64,000 nucleotides of DNA from Pseudalkalibacillus hwajinpoensis (GTDB lineage Bacteria > Bacillota > Bacilli > Bacillales > Guptibacillaceae): the NCBI RefSeq assembly GCF_015234585.1, contig NZ_JADFCM010000008.1, positions 868,001 through 932,000 of the forward strand, given 5' to 3'. The notes under the pieces were generated by a model, which was given only the letters and a program-made list of their open reading frames with translations, had not been told where the DNA came from and did not search any database. Position numbers and translations under genes: made by a program. Shown here one piece after another: positions 56,028 through 64,000 of this stretch (position 1 is the first letter of the stretch; every line of letters starts with the position of its first letter).

Positions 56028-56296
56028 GGAATCCACTCCCGAATAGCGAATTTTTAATCATATGACAGGAGCACTTTAGGGCAAGCTATACACATAAATA
56101 AATATATCGTGTATATGGTTTAATATGAGTGAAAAAATCAAACGATTTTTTATTTCCATTCTTTGATGGTTTATCATAGAATGGTATTACAAGAGAAAAA
56201 GTGGTTAAACTCAAGCCACTTAAGGGAAAGAGAAAATTAGGAGTATCCCAGAGGGAATAGCCTTCCGGTTAACTAAACAGGAGGGAGAGAGTGCAC

Positions 56297-56980
56297 ATGG
56301 AAATCGAACGCGTCAATGCGAATACTTTAAAATTCTTTATTACGTATAGAGATATTGAAAATAGAGGGTTCGATCGAGAAGAAATTTGGTACGACAGAGA
56401 AAGAGGAGAAGAATTGTTCTGGGAAATGATGGACGAAGCACATCAAAGGGAACAGTTTTCACTTGAGGGTCCACTCTGGATACAAGTTCAAGCACTTGAA
56501 AAGGGTCTTGAAATCATTGTGACACGTGCACAAATGTCAAACGACGGGTCCAAACTTGAACTTCCGATGTCAGAGGATAAGCAGCTTGATCTTCCGCTCG
56601 ATGAAAATATGGATAAAATTCTTGATGATAAATTTGCGCTTCAGAACAATTTAGATCCAGAAGACGAGCCTGAGCCGCTAGAAGGTGAAGAGCTTTCCTT
56701 TATGATCGGATTTAGAGACTTTGAAGATGTGATTTCATTGTCACACGGATTTGATTCAACTGGAGTCGAAAATGGATTGTATCATTATGAGGACCGTTAT
56801 TATCTCCATGTTGTCTTCGACGAAACATTGATAGAAGAAGATCAGGACAACCGATTGAGTCAGCTGTTGGAATACGGATATGAAACAGACCTGACCATTC
56901 ACCGCATTCATGAATACGGTAAGGAGATTCTCTCTGAGCAGGCTCTTGAACAACTCCGCGGACACTTCCCACTCTTATAA
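56297..56980 (+). CDS. mecA: ClpCP adaptor MecA
   Basis: Adaptor that targets ComK and other proteins to ClpC-ClpP. 227 aa. N-terminal substrate-binding domain MEIERVNANTLKF and RGFDREEIWYDR (about 25-36); an acidic linker (about 95-130); the C-terminal ClpC-binding domain FRDFEDVISLSHGF to the end (about 145-227). ATG 56297 fits the family N-terminus; GTG 56291 has better ribosome-site spacing (GGAGG) and is possible. Confidence 0.93.
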   Translation: MEIERVNANTLKFFITYRDIENRGFDREEIWYDRERGEELFWEMMDEAHQREQFSLEGPLWIQVQALEKGLEIIVTRAQMSNDGSKLELPMSEDKQLDLPLDENMDKILDDKFALQNNLDPEDEPEPLEGEELSFMIGFRDFEDVISLSHGFDSTGVENGLYHYEDRYYLHVVFDETLIEEDQDNRLSQLLEYGYETDLTIHRIHEYGKEILSEQALEQLRGHFPLL

Positions 56981-56984
56981 GGTG

Positions 56985-57017
56985 AGGCCGATTTCTATGG
57001 AAATCGGCTTTTTTTAT
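56985..57017 (+). terminator. Terminator of mecA
   Basis: GCCGATTTCtatGGAAATCGGCTTTTTTT hairpin and T-run. Confidence 0.88.
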
Positions 57018-57165
57018 TTCTCCATTTCTTGAAGGGGCCATAAAAAAACAGCCTTGGCCATGTGGTCAAGCCGGTTATCTCATTCAAATAAATATAGAAA
57101 CTGTAGAGGGATGTTTCTCTAGAAAGAGAATTATTGTTAGGAACGAATAAAAGAGAGGTGTTGTG

Positions 57166-58347
57166 ATGTTAACTGCTTCAACTACAAATGGATCGTTACT
57201 CAATCTTGCTGATCGTTGCTTCAGCCTTGATGAGCTACGGCAATTGAGACGTTCTACACACTATTATTGTCCTGGGTGCCGTGAGCGGGTTGTGATGAAG
57301 CTAGGTGAAAAGAAGATATGGCATTTTGCTCATCAAGGGTCCCCGCCTTGTGAAATGGAATGGGAGCGAGAATCTAATTACCACCTAACCGGAAAACAAC
57401 AGCTTTATGATTGGCTTAGAGAAGATCACCAGGATGTGCAATTAGAACATGTGTTAATTGCCTCTAATCAACGCCCCGATTTATTTCTCCCCTCATCTCG
57501 TACGGCGATTGAATTTCAATGCGCCTCAATAGAAGCGAGCCTACTTACGAAACGATCATTTGATTATAACGCTTCAAACATTCATGTGACGTGGATTCTT
57601 GGAGCAAAGCGTCTCAAGCGACTATATTCCCTCATCCACACCCTTTCAGCTATGGACTGGGCAGCAGCATCCCACCATAGAGGTTCTCCTTCTATTTATT
57701 ATTATTGCCCAGAAGAATGTACCTTCGCGAACCTAACCATCCACTATAGCTTAACCCCTACAAAATTCATCTGTACAACCACTTATCACAGCGCTTCAAC
57801 TACTTCTTATTTTGATTTATTTAAGTCCCATACTCCTTTTACTAATCATGAATCCGCGCCCATATGGTTTAAGCAAAAACAAATTTGGCGTCAAAATCCC
57901 CATGGTGAAAAATCATTCATTTATTACTTCTTACGTAAACGACTCTATCTTAGCGGAAAGTCTATTCGATTTTTCCCCTCTGAAGCTGGAATCCCATCTT
58001 CACAAAACTACTGGATTGAAACCCCTTCTTATTTATGGCAAACGTGGATTATTATTTGCTATCTTTCTTTAATCCCTCAAAATAAATCATTCTCTATGCA
58101 GTCATTAATAAATGCCTTCCAACAAGTAATCGATGCTACTCTTATCAAAGTAAGAAATGGCCCTCACAAGATACAGGGTGAAGGAGTGTCAGCGGCACTA
58201 AAGGGGTATATTGATCAATTAGTTCGGTTAAAAGTTTTGAAAGAATGGGATAATGAACGATATGAAAAGCTTTATCAACCTGAGGTTCACAAGCAAGTTG
58301 AGCGATGCACTAAAAAAGATCATGAAATTCTCGGGAAACTTGTGTGA
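57166..58347 (+). CDS. coiA: Competence protein CoiA
   Basis: Cytosolic protein needed for recombination of imported DNA during transformation. 393 aa. N-terminal zinc-finger-like YYCPGCRERVV (Cys35, Cys38) with HFAH (about 53), then the nuclease-like core with RPDLFL (about 104) and IEFQCASI (about 117-124), the E-x-Q form of a PD-(D/E)xK nuclease. ATG 57166 with AGAGAGGTG upstream. Follows mecA as in B. subtilis. Confidence 0.88.
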   Translation: MLTASTTNGSLLNLADRCFSLDELRQLRRSTHYYCPGCRERVVMKLGEKKIWHFAHQGSPPCEMEWERESNYHLTGKQQLYDWLREDHQDVQLEHVLIASNQRPDLFLPSSRTAIEFQCASIEASLLTKRSFDYNASNIHVTWILGAKRLKRLYSLIHTLSAMDWAAASHHRGSPSIYYYCPEECTFANLTIHYSLTPTKFICTTTYHSASTTSYFDLFKSHTPFTNHESAPIWFKQKQIWRQNPHGEKSFIYYFLRKRLYLSGKSIRFFPSEAGIPSSQNYWIETPSYLWQTWIIICYLSLIPQNKSFSMQSLINAFQQVIDATLIKVRNGPHKIQGEGVSAALKGYIDQLVRLKVLKEWDNERYEKLYQPEVHKQVERCTKKDHEILGKLV

Positions 58348-58442
58348 AACTGCAACGTTTGTCGAGCGAAATTGTAAGAATCCTAAGAGGAATATGGTAC
58401 GATAATGTATGTGAGGTAATTATTTGATGGAGGTGTCTACTA

Positions 58443-60266
58443 ATGATGGAAGAGAAAAAAGTAAACGCTCTACCTAAACGAGACGAAATTCCAGTAGAAG
58501 ATACTTGGGATCTTGAAGCCATTTACGAAAACGATCAAAAATGGGATGAGGAATTTAAAGAAATAAAAGCACTTCTCCCAGAGATGGAAGAATACAAAGG
58601 GAAGTTAGCCGATTCTGCGAATACGCTTTTTGCTGCCCTTCAAAAACAAGATGAAATTACAATTAAGCTTGGCAAGCTGTATACATATGCCCATATGCGC
58701 TATGATCAGGATACAACTAACTCGCATTACCAGGGTCTTAATGATCGTGCAGCTAATCTTGCGACGCAGGTGAGTAGTGAGCTCGCTTTTGTTGTACCAG
58801 AAATTCTAAGTGTACCCGAAGAAACCATCAAACAGTATTTGAACGAAAAGAAAGAACTGAAACTTTATGAGCAAGCATTAGATGAAATCAATCGAGAGCG
58901 TCCGCACGTTCTATCTAAGGAAGAAGAAGCCATTCTGGCTGGTGTTAGCGACGTAACGAACAGTTCAAGCAACACGTTTGGCATGTTAAATAATGCAGAT
59001 ATGAAGTTTCCAACGATTAAGGATGAGAATGGGGAAGAAGTGGAAGTTACACACGGACGCTACATTCGTTTTCTTGAGAGTAGCGACCGTCGTGTAAGGA
59101 AAGATGCGTTCAAGGCAGTCTATGAAACGTATGGGAAATTCAAGAATACTTTTGCTTCTACACTAAGTGGAACAGTTAAGAAAGACAATTATTATGCTAG
59201 CGTGCGTAATTATGATTCGGCAAGACAAGCTGCACTTGATAGTAATAACATTCCAGAAGACGTCTATGACAACCTTGTGGAAACAGTGCACAATCGCCTT
59301 GATCTATTGCATCGCTATGTAAACCTTCGAAAGAAAGCACTTGGTCTTGAGGACATTCATATGTATGATCTCTATACACCACTTGTACCAGAAGTGAAGA
59401 TGGAGGTTTCATATAAAGAAGCGAAAGATTACATTCTCAAAGGATTATCTCCACTAGGAGAAGAGTACAAAGAGATCTTAGAAGAAGGCTTCTCAAACCG
59501 ATGGGTAGATGTGCAAGAAAACGTAGGTAAAAGAAGTGGGGCTTACTCTTCAGGTACGTATGGAACACGTCCATATATTCTAATGAACTGGCAAGATAAC
59601 GTGAATAATTTATTTACGCTCGCTCACGAGTTCGGCCATTCGGTTCATAGTTATTACACAAGAGAAAACCAACCTTATCCGTACGCAAATTATTCCATTT
59701 TTGTAGCTGAAGTTGCTTCAACAACAAATGAATCGTTACTCAATCATTATTTGCTCGAAAACACTTCAGACAAAAAGGAAAAGCTTTATTTATTAAACCA
59801 CTATCTAGAAGGATTCAGAGGAACCGTATTTAGACAAACGATGTTTGCTGAGTTTGAGCATGCGATTCACAAAAGAGCGCAAGATGGTGAGCCGTTGACG
59901 CCAGATCTTCTTTCCTCGATCTACTATGATCTTAACAAAACGTATTTTGGTGACGATCTTGTGATCGATGATGAAATTGCACTTGAGTGGGCGCGCATTC
60001 CTCATTTCTATTACAATTACTATGTATTCCAATATGCGACTGGATTTAGCGCAGCTGCATCCCTCTCAAATCAAATTCTTGAAGAAGGCGATGAAGCCGT
60101 CTCAAGATACATTGATTTCTTAAAAGCAGGAAGCTCAGATTATCCGATTGAAGTCTTGAAAAAGGCCGGAGTAGATATGACTTCTTCTAAACCAATCAGT
60201 GACGCACTAGATGTATTTGAATCCATTCTTAACGAAATGGAGAATCTGTTATTCGAAGACGAATAG
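58443..60266 (+). CDS. pepF: Oligoendopeptidase F
   Basis: Cytosolic M3 zinc metallopeptidase cleaving short peptides, including those brought in by Opp. 607 aa, standard. Zinc motif HEFGH (residues 395-399, in TLAHEFGHSVHSYY) and downstream Glu in EVASTTNE (about 422-429). N-terminal PepF domain about 10-200. ATG 58443 with GGAGG 9 bases upstream; the adjacent ATG is equally possible. Confidence 0.95.
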   Translation: MMEEKKVNALPKRDEIPVEDTWDLEAIYENDQKWDEEFKEIKALLPEMEEYKGKLADSANTLFAALQKQDEITIKLGKLYTYAHMRYDQDTTNSHYQGLNDRAANLATQVSSELAFVVPEILSVPEETIKQYLNEKKELKLYEQALDEINRERPHVLSKEEEAILAGVSDVTNSSSNTFGMLNNADMKFPTIKDENGEEVEVTHGRYIRFLESSDRRVRKDAFKAVYETYGKFKNTFASTLSGTVKKDNYYASVRNYDSARQAALDSNNIPEDVYDNLVETVHNRLDLLHRYVNLRKKALGLEDIHMYDLYTPLVPEVKMEVSYKEAKDYILKGLSPLGEEYKEILEEGFSNRWVDVQENVGKRSGAYSSGTYGTRPYILMNWQDNVNNLFTLAHEFGHSVHSYYTRENQPYPYANYSIFVAEVASTTNESLLNHYLLENTSDKKEKLYLLNHYLEGFRGTVFRQTMFAEFEHAIHKRAQDGEPLTPDLLSSIYYDLNKTYFGDDLVIDDEIALEWARIPHFYYNYYVFQYATGFSAAASLSNQILEEGDEAVSRYIDFLKAGSSDYPIEVLKKAGVDMTSSKPISDALDVFESILNEMENLLFEDE

Positions 60267-60282
60267 GTTTCATAAGCTAAGC

Positions 60283-60326
60283 CGCTAAAAAGCCTTCTCT
60301 ACTACTAGAGAAGGCTTTTTTTAGCG
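60283..60326. terminator. Terminator of pepF
   Basis: GCTAAAAAGCCTTCTCtactactaGAGAAGGCTTTTTTTAGC hairpin; also at the end of the convergent small gene. Confidence 0.85.
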
Positions 60327-60500
60327 GTTAAATCCTTTGAATTGGTTTCTGGAATTGTACATGCTAACGGTAAAAAGAATAGAAAGAAACAAAAGAGCTC
60401 CACCAATAGGCACAGGAATAAATCTTAATAATCCCATAATAAACATGACAAAGCTAACGATGATGAGTGCCGCACCTAGTAAGATGAAAAAACGCGTCAT
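60321..60500 (-). CDS. Small two-helix membrane protein
   Basis: 59 aa (MTRFFILLGAALIIVS ... NQFKGFNR), two hydrophobic helices (about 4-22 and 27-47) separated by RFIPVPIGG, which gives a hairpin topology. ATG 60500 with GAGGAGGG upstream. The stop lies in the pepF terminator. No family recognised. Confidence 0.7.
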   Translation of the reverse strand: MTRFFILLGAALIIVSFVMFIMGLLRFIPVPIGGALLFLSILFTVSMYNSRNQFKGFNR

Positions 60501-60583
60501 GAATTTCCCTCCTCGTATTATAGTTATGAGAAATGATGAAGCTTATACTTACTTGGAAGAAGAGAGGTAAATGAATGGTAAGA

Positions 60584-60624
60584 ACAAAAAAGGAATGAAC
60601 CATGCTGGTTCATTCCTTTTTTGA
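60584..60624. terminator. Terminator at the end of spxH
   Basis: AAAGGAATGAACCAtgcTGGTTCATTCCTTTTTT with A and T runs; on the minus strand it ends the yjbI-spxH transcript. Confidence 0.85.
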
Positions 60625-60633
60625 AGCCCGATC

Positions 60634-61554
60634 TTAACTTTTTACAGTGCGCCAGAAACATCCATGTTTCGCGGGCACTTTCTCTACCTTTTGCTTTAAG
60701 GCGAGCTTCTTCATAGCGGCATCTGCCTCGTCGCAACTCATGTCGTAAACGACCGCCACTTCTTTTGTTGCGACAAAGTGATAGCGTTCCATGAATTCAT
60801 CTAGCGACGGAAGAGGCTCTGGCGTTGGTTTTGTTTTAAGCATTTCTGTCAGAATTCTAACATACACATCATATTCATAAAGTCCTGTAATTTTAAGACC
60901 TTCTTCTTCAATATTTTCATTGAAGAAAACAAGGGTAGGCAGCTCATTAACTTCCATTTCTGAAGAGATCTTTAAGTCACATTGAAATGCTTTTACAGCA
61001 GCTTGTGAGTGAAGATCTTTCTGGAATTCTTCCACATCAAGTCCGGTTTCTTTTGCTGCTTGAACAAGATTTTCTTCTTTTGTCATGTTTTGCTTTTGGA
61101 TAAAAAGAAGTTCTCTCATTTTCCTTAGGAAACGAAATCCTGGAAGCTTTCCCTGAAGCTCTGCAGCCTTGATAGCAATTGATGCGATATAAGGGGTATC
61201 CATAGGGTCCTCATACCACAAATCACCGTCACAGGACATCCCAGAGCGACTGGCTGTACGTTCCCAACGCTCAGCCACATCAGCGTGTGTTGTGATGCCT
61301 TCATTTTTTCGTTTAAACGAGTTAAATGATTTTATATTACCGCCAACTAGATGTCTAATGCGGAAAGTATGTCCATATTCTAGGTGTAATTTCTTAATGA
61401 TCGGTTCGAGACCCCAGCAGTCAGGACAAAGCGGATCAATAAATGAATAGATCTCGATAGGTTTACCTTTTTGAGATGTAGTCGTGCAAGCTGTATCGGA
61501 TTGTCCATTTGGATTGTAAGAATCGCAATAGGAACCAGTAGCATTCGGTGTCAA
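60634..61554 (-). CDS. spxH: ClpXP adaptor SpxH (YjbH)
   Basis: DsbA-like adaptor that binds Spx and speeds its degradation by ClpXP; oxidative stress inactivates it. 306 aa. Thioredoxin-like CxxC at Cys43-Cys46 (DPLCPDCWGLEP) and N-terminal Cys10 and Cys23 that could bind zinc. TTG start 61554 with AAAGGAGAAT upstream, overlapping the stop of the globin gene by four bases, so translation is coupled. Confidence 0.9.
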   Translation of the reverse strand: MTPNATGSYCDSYNPNGQSDTACTTTSQKGKPIEIYSFIDPLCPDCWGLEPIIKKLHLEYGHTFRIRHLVGGNIKSFNSFKRKNEGITTHADVAERWERTASRSGMSCDGDLWYEDPMDTPYIASIAIKAAELQGKLPGFRFLRKMRELLFIQKQNMTKEENLVQAAKETGLDVEEFQKDLHSQAAVKAFQCDLKISSEMEVNELPTLVFFNENIEEEGLKITGLYEYDVYVRILTEMLKTKPTPEPLPSLDEFMERYHFVATKEVAVVYDMSCDEADAAMKKLALKQKVEKVPAKHGCFWRTVKS

Positions 61555-61946
61555 TTCGATTCTCCTTTCTCTTCCTGATCACCCGAGTTAACCATATGAT
61601 GAGCAGTGAACGTTAACCTTGTTAGGAGATGTTCTCGTAAATCTTCGTCTAGTTCAACCTCATCCATTGCTAACTCCATGCAAGAAAGCCATGCTGTCGC
61701 ACGTTTGGGTGTTATCTCGAATGGGAGATGCCTCGCTCTTAACATAGGGTGCCCATGTTCTTCGGAATATAGAGGCGGCCCTCCGAGAAATTGAGTTAGG
61801 AATTGAGTTTGTTTTCTAGCTGTTTCAGTTAAATTATTTGGAAAAATAGGTTTTAATTCGGGATGCTGTGAAACCCGATTATAAAAAGCAGTCACTAGCT
61901 GTTCAAGCTGAGCACCGCCGATATGATCATACATGTTTTGTTTCAT
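61551..61946 (-). CDS. yjbI: Truncated haemoglobin, group II
   Basis: 2/2 globin (TrHbO type) binding haem and oxygen. 131 aa. B10 Tyr in TAFYNRVSQHPELKPIFP; proximal His in GHPMLRARHLPFEI (about 66-79); the TARKQTQFLTQFLGGPPLY segment is characteristic. Two starts are possible; ATG 61946 has AGGGG at 9 bases, ATG 61952 at 3. Overlaps spxH, suggesting a redox-linked partnership, as in B. subtilis yjbI-yjbH. Confidence 0.92.
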   Translation of the reverse strand: MKQNMYDHIGGAQLEQLVTAFYNRVSQHPELKPIFPNNLTETARKQTQFLTQFLGGPPLYSEEHGHPMLRARHLPFEITPKRATAWLSCMELAMDEVELDEDLREHLLTRLTFTAHHMVNSGDQEEKGESN

Positions 61947-62044
61947 ATTCATTTTCCCCTTTGGAAGGTAGAACTTAATTACAATTTCATTTTAGCAACC
62001 TCCCTACGTAACAGCAAATAATCCGATTTGAAATCATTGCCAAA

Positions 62045-62076
62045 CAAAAAGAACAGGACCGTTTAGGCCTGTTCTT
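62045..62076 (-). terminator. Terminator of yjbK
   Basis: AAGAACAGGaccgtttaggCCTGTTCTT hairpin with an A-run upstream on the plus strand (T-run for the gene); overlaps the gene end. Confidence 0.8.
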
Positions 62077-62638
62077 GGGATGCTAGGAAGAATCGAAGAA
62101 TCTTATTATTTGTCTTTCTCTTTGGAATTTGATGCTGATGAAGAAGGGACGTGAAGGCGCGCTCTCCTGTCGTGAAATCAGAGACTTCAAACTCAAGTTC
62201 GAAATCTTCTCTCCCTAGGTATTCACTATGGTCGAGGACGAGCAGTCCGTGAGTCGTTTGGTATTCAGCTCTATGTGTCGTTAATCGTCCTAAGTGGCGG
62301 AGCGGAGATAGAATTCCTAGTTCGTTTAGCTGCGATGCTACTTCTCCATCAGGAAGTGTGCCGTCCTTCTTGATCTCTTCAAAGGTTTCTTGCGATACGG
62401 CTTGATGTGTCTCAAGCAGTCCTTCCTCGGCAGGCTGCTTTAATGTTAATACGAATTTGTCATTCTTGTTTCTAATGCGTAACGCAGCTCCTTTTTCACG
62501 AATCATAAAATTCTTTGTATCAAAATAATCATTCGTTTGTGTTTTAATGTTCTCTTCTAATTTATAGTAATCAAGTAAAGAGGCATACTCTTCTTTTGTG
62601 AGCATATTTTTAAATTCGATTTCTACTTCCTGTGCCAT
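62063..62638 (-). CDS. yjbK: CYTH-domain phosphohydrolase
   Basis: CYTH/triphosphate tunnel metalloenzyme, probably inorganic triphosphatase or adenylate-cyclase-like. 191 aa. N-terminal signature EVEIEFK (residues 4-10, ExExK), followed by DYFDT and ALRIRNKNDKFVLTLKQP (about 52-69); ELEFEVSD near 150. ATG 62638 with GGAGGG upstream. Divergent from yjbL. Confidence 0.87.
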   Translation of the reverse strand: MAQEVEIEFKNMLTKEEYASLLDYYKLEENIKTQTNDYFDTKNFMIREKGAALRIRNKNDKFVLTLKQPAEEGLLETHQAVSQETFEEIKKDGTLPDGEVASQLNELGILSPLRHLGRLTTHRAEYQTTHGLLVLDHSEYLGREDFELEFEVSDFTTGERAFTSLLHQHQIPKRKTNNKILRFFLASQEQA

Positions 62639-62778
62639 AAGTGAACCCTCCATTTAGATGAATATAAAAGAATTATGGCATATGTCTATATTCAGAACAA
62701 CAACGGTGAAATCTCCCACTGCATTGTGATAAACTATTAGGTGATACATACTTGGAAATAACGAAAGGAGAGGTATTT

Positions 62779-63159
62779 GTGCCAGAACAATACTACATCA
62801 TTACAGGGGAATTATCAGATCACACACTTACCTTTGGTCTGAATGAAAAAGTGGACCTTACTTCCTATACAGCTACTGGAAATATGTTAGTGGATTCCGA
62901 CTCCTTGTCATTTGTGTATTTACTCGATGGGGGAGAAGGGTATACATATATTCGTTTCCAAGAGGAAGTATGGCCAATGTTAGCAAACGTGCTCAATCAG
63001 GACGTGAACGTGGTTGTTACTTCCGAGGATGACACATCTATAGAACTTACTGACCTAAAAGAGGAACTTTCCTATCTTGTTGAGAATATTAAAGATAATT
63101 CGAATTATGGAGAAGTGATGAATCAAGCTGTTGAGAAAGTATTCCTAACAGCGTCATAA
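62779..63159 (+). CDS. yjbL: YjbL, UPF0738 family protein
   Basis: 126 aa from GTG 62779 (AAAGGAGAGG upstream). GNMLVDSDSLSFVYLLDGG (about 34-52) and LVENIKDNSNYGE (about 101-113) fit UPF0738. No known function. Followed by relQ after 26 bases. Confidence 0.82.
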   Translation: MPEQYYIITGELSDHTLTFGLNEKVDLTSYTATGNMLVDSDSLSFVYLLDGGEGYTYIRFQEEVWPMLANVLNQDVNVVVTSEDDTSIELTDLKEELSYLVENIKDNSNYGEVMNQAVEKVFLTAS

Positions 63160-63185
63160 TAGATATCGTCGTTGGTGGTGGTTGG

Positions 63186-63821
63186 ATGAAAAATTGGGAA
63201 GAATTTTTAGCACCGTATAAACAAGCAGTAAATGAATTGAAAGTGAAATTGAAAGGCATTCGAGAGCAATTTGAAAAGGCGGATGATCATTCACCTGTTG
63301 AATTTGTTACTGGGAGAGTAAAGCCGATTTCAAGTATTCTTGATAAAGCCAAAACGAAACACATACCGCTCAATAGACTGCAGGAAGAAATGCATGATAT
63401 TGCAGGTGTTCGTGTGATGTGTCAGTTCGTAGAAGATATTAATAAAGTCATTCATCACCTTCGTGGTAGAAAAGATTTTGATATCGTTGAGGAACGAGAT
63501 TATGTGACGAATCAGAAAGTAAGCGGCTATCGATCATACCATGTGGTCGTTCAGTATCCAGTTCAAACGATTCAAGGAGAACAAATGCTGCTCGTTGAAA
63601 TACAAATTCGAACACTTGCTATGAATTTCTGGGCGACAATTGAGCATTCTTTGAATTATAAATACAATAAGAAAATACCTGATGATGTCAAAAAGCGCCT
63701 CCAACGAGCCGCTGAAGCAGCTTCCAAACTTGATGATGAAATGTCTGAAATTCGCGGTGAGATTAAGGAAGCTCAGAAAATCTTTATGCAAAAGAAAGAA
63801 AATGAACAAAAAGAAAGCTGA
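63186..63821 (+). CDS. relQ: Small alarmone synthetase RelQ
   Basis: Makes (p)ppGpp from GTP/GDP and ATP under cell-wall stress. 211 aa, a lone RelA/SpoT synthetase domain. [16 protein letters not shown] (about 69-84), [11 protein letters not shown] (about 112-122) and [20 protein letters not shown] (about 138-157) are the nucleotide-binding and catalytic segments. The C-terminal helix marks SAS1 tetramers. ATG with GGTGG upstream; followed by nadK. Confidence 0.93.
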   Translation: MKNWEEFLAPYKQAVNELKVKLKGIREQFEKADDHSPVEFVTGRVKPISSILDKAKTKHIPLNRLQEEMHDIAGVRVMCQFVEDINKVIHHLRGRKDFDIVEERDYVTNQKVSGYRSYHVVVQYPVQTIQGEQMLLVEIQIRTLAMNFWATIEHSLNYKYNKKIPDDVKKRLQRAAEAASKLDDEMSEIRGEIKEAQKIFMQKKENEQKES

Positions 63822-63847
63822 AAACTAAACTAGACGAGGTGCCTAAA

Positions 63848-64000
63848 TTGAAATTTGCGGTAAAGTCAAAAGGGGATCAAACCTCCAATCAACTTCAGCA
63901 GCGCATCAAAAATTATTTACGTGATTTCGATCTGGACTATGATGAAGCAGAACCGGATATTGTCATTTCGGTTGGCGGTGATGGGACACTACTACACGCT
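63848..64000 (+). CDS. nadK: NAD kinase, 5' part only (cut by window edge)
   Basis: Phosphorylates NAD to NADP. 51 codons visible. The GGDGT catalytic motif ([10 protein letters not shown], residues about 42-51) is in place and the start KFAVKSKGD suits the family. TTG 63848 with GAGGTG upstream; no ATG is available nearby. Follows relQ by 26 bases as in B. subtilis yjbM-yjbN. Confidence 0.92.
   Translation, partial: MKFAVKSKGDQTSNQLQQRIKNYLRDFDLDYDEAEPDIVISVGGDGTLLHA

Noticed and set aside
56028..56296. Searched for a yybP-ykoY manganese riboswitch upstream of the TerC gene or mecA
   Set aside because: No recognisable conserved core of that class; only AT-rich spacer with a short hairpin-like AAATCAAACGATTTTTT.

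Overview
The window is chromosomal DNA from a low-GC, endospore-forming Bacillaceae bacterium. Four things suggest this: sigma-A style promoters with strong AGGAGG ribosome sites; many GTG and TTG starts; TPP, T-box and FapR control elements of the Bacillus type; and several gene blocks in Bacillus subtilis order (yitU-yitV-yitW; comZ-fabH-fabF; yjbA-trpS-opp; yjbC, spx, yjbE, mecA, coiA, pepF, spxH-yjbI, yjbK, yjbL, relQ, nadK). I cannot name the species. Spore-coat/exosporium genes, a LysM/GH18 spore-type glycosidase and competence genes (comZ, mecA, coiA) fit a spore former with competence machinery. No rRNA, tRNA, CRISPR array, prophage or intact insertion sequence was seen. || Layout. 1-6340: a maltodextrin locus (an amylase cut by the left edge, the importer mdxEFG and a LacI-type regulator) with several LacI/CcpA-like operators. 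6470-8600: a collagen-like exosporium protein facing a DUF11 surface protein that has a SigK-like promoter. 8617-10800: a GS39-like dehydrogenase with a SigB-like promoter, and a soluble orphan histidine kinase. 10840-14640: a TPP riboswitch driving tenA-ykoE-ykoD-ykoC (HMP/thiamine precursor salvage and ECF uptake). 14650-22580: DegV, YitT, Nfu-N, GNAT, a PP-loop ATPase, an SGNH-fold protein with eroded catalytic residues, and yitU/yitV/yitW. 22579-26840: a LysM-SH3-GH18 enzyme, then moeA-mobB-moaE-moaD. 27006-34250: an oxygen-sensing Fnr, uppP, yjzC, yjzD, tspO, miscellaneous enzymes, comZ and a YppG-like protein. 34420-36631: fabH-fabF behind a perfect FapR operator. 36684-37506: a tandem array of seven hairpin elements. 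37612-46460: yjbA, trpS with a T-box leader, a DUF3899 protein and oppABCDF. 46497-64000: the spx/mecA/relQ neighbourhood, with an RND-MFP efflux pair lying between yjbC and spx, ending in a truncated nadK. || How the genes work together. Much of the right half is stress and proteolysis control. Spx is the redox regulator, SpxH hands it to ClpXP, and MecA hands ComK to ClpCP. RelQ makes alarmone, and the truncated haemoglobin is cotranscribed with SpxH. Molybdenum-cofactor genes next to Fnr fit anaerobic (for example nitrate) respiration. || The most unusual feature is a family of ~118-bp intergenic elements. The full copies have conserved ends, GAAAAGCG and CAGCTAGAC, and five nested stems whose arms differ between copies but keep pairing. 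One full copy and one half copy start at the base directly after a TAA stop codon. Both half copies break just past the same apical hairpin.
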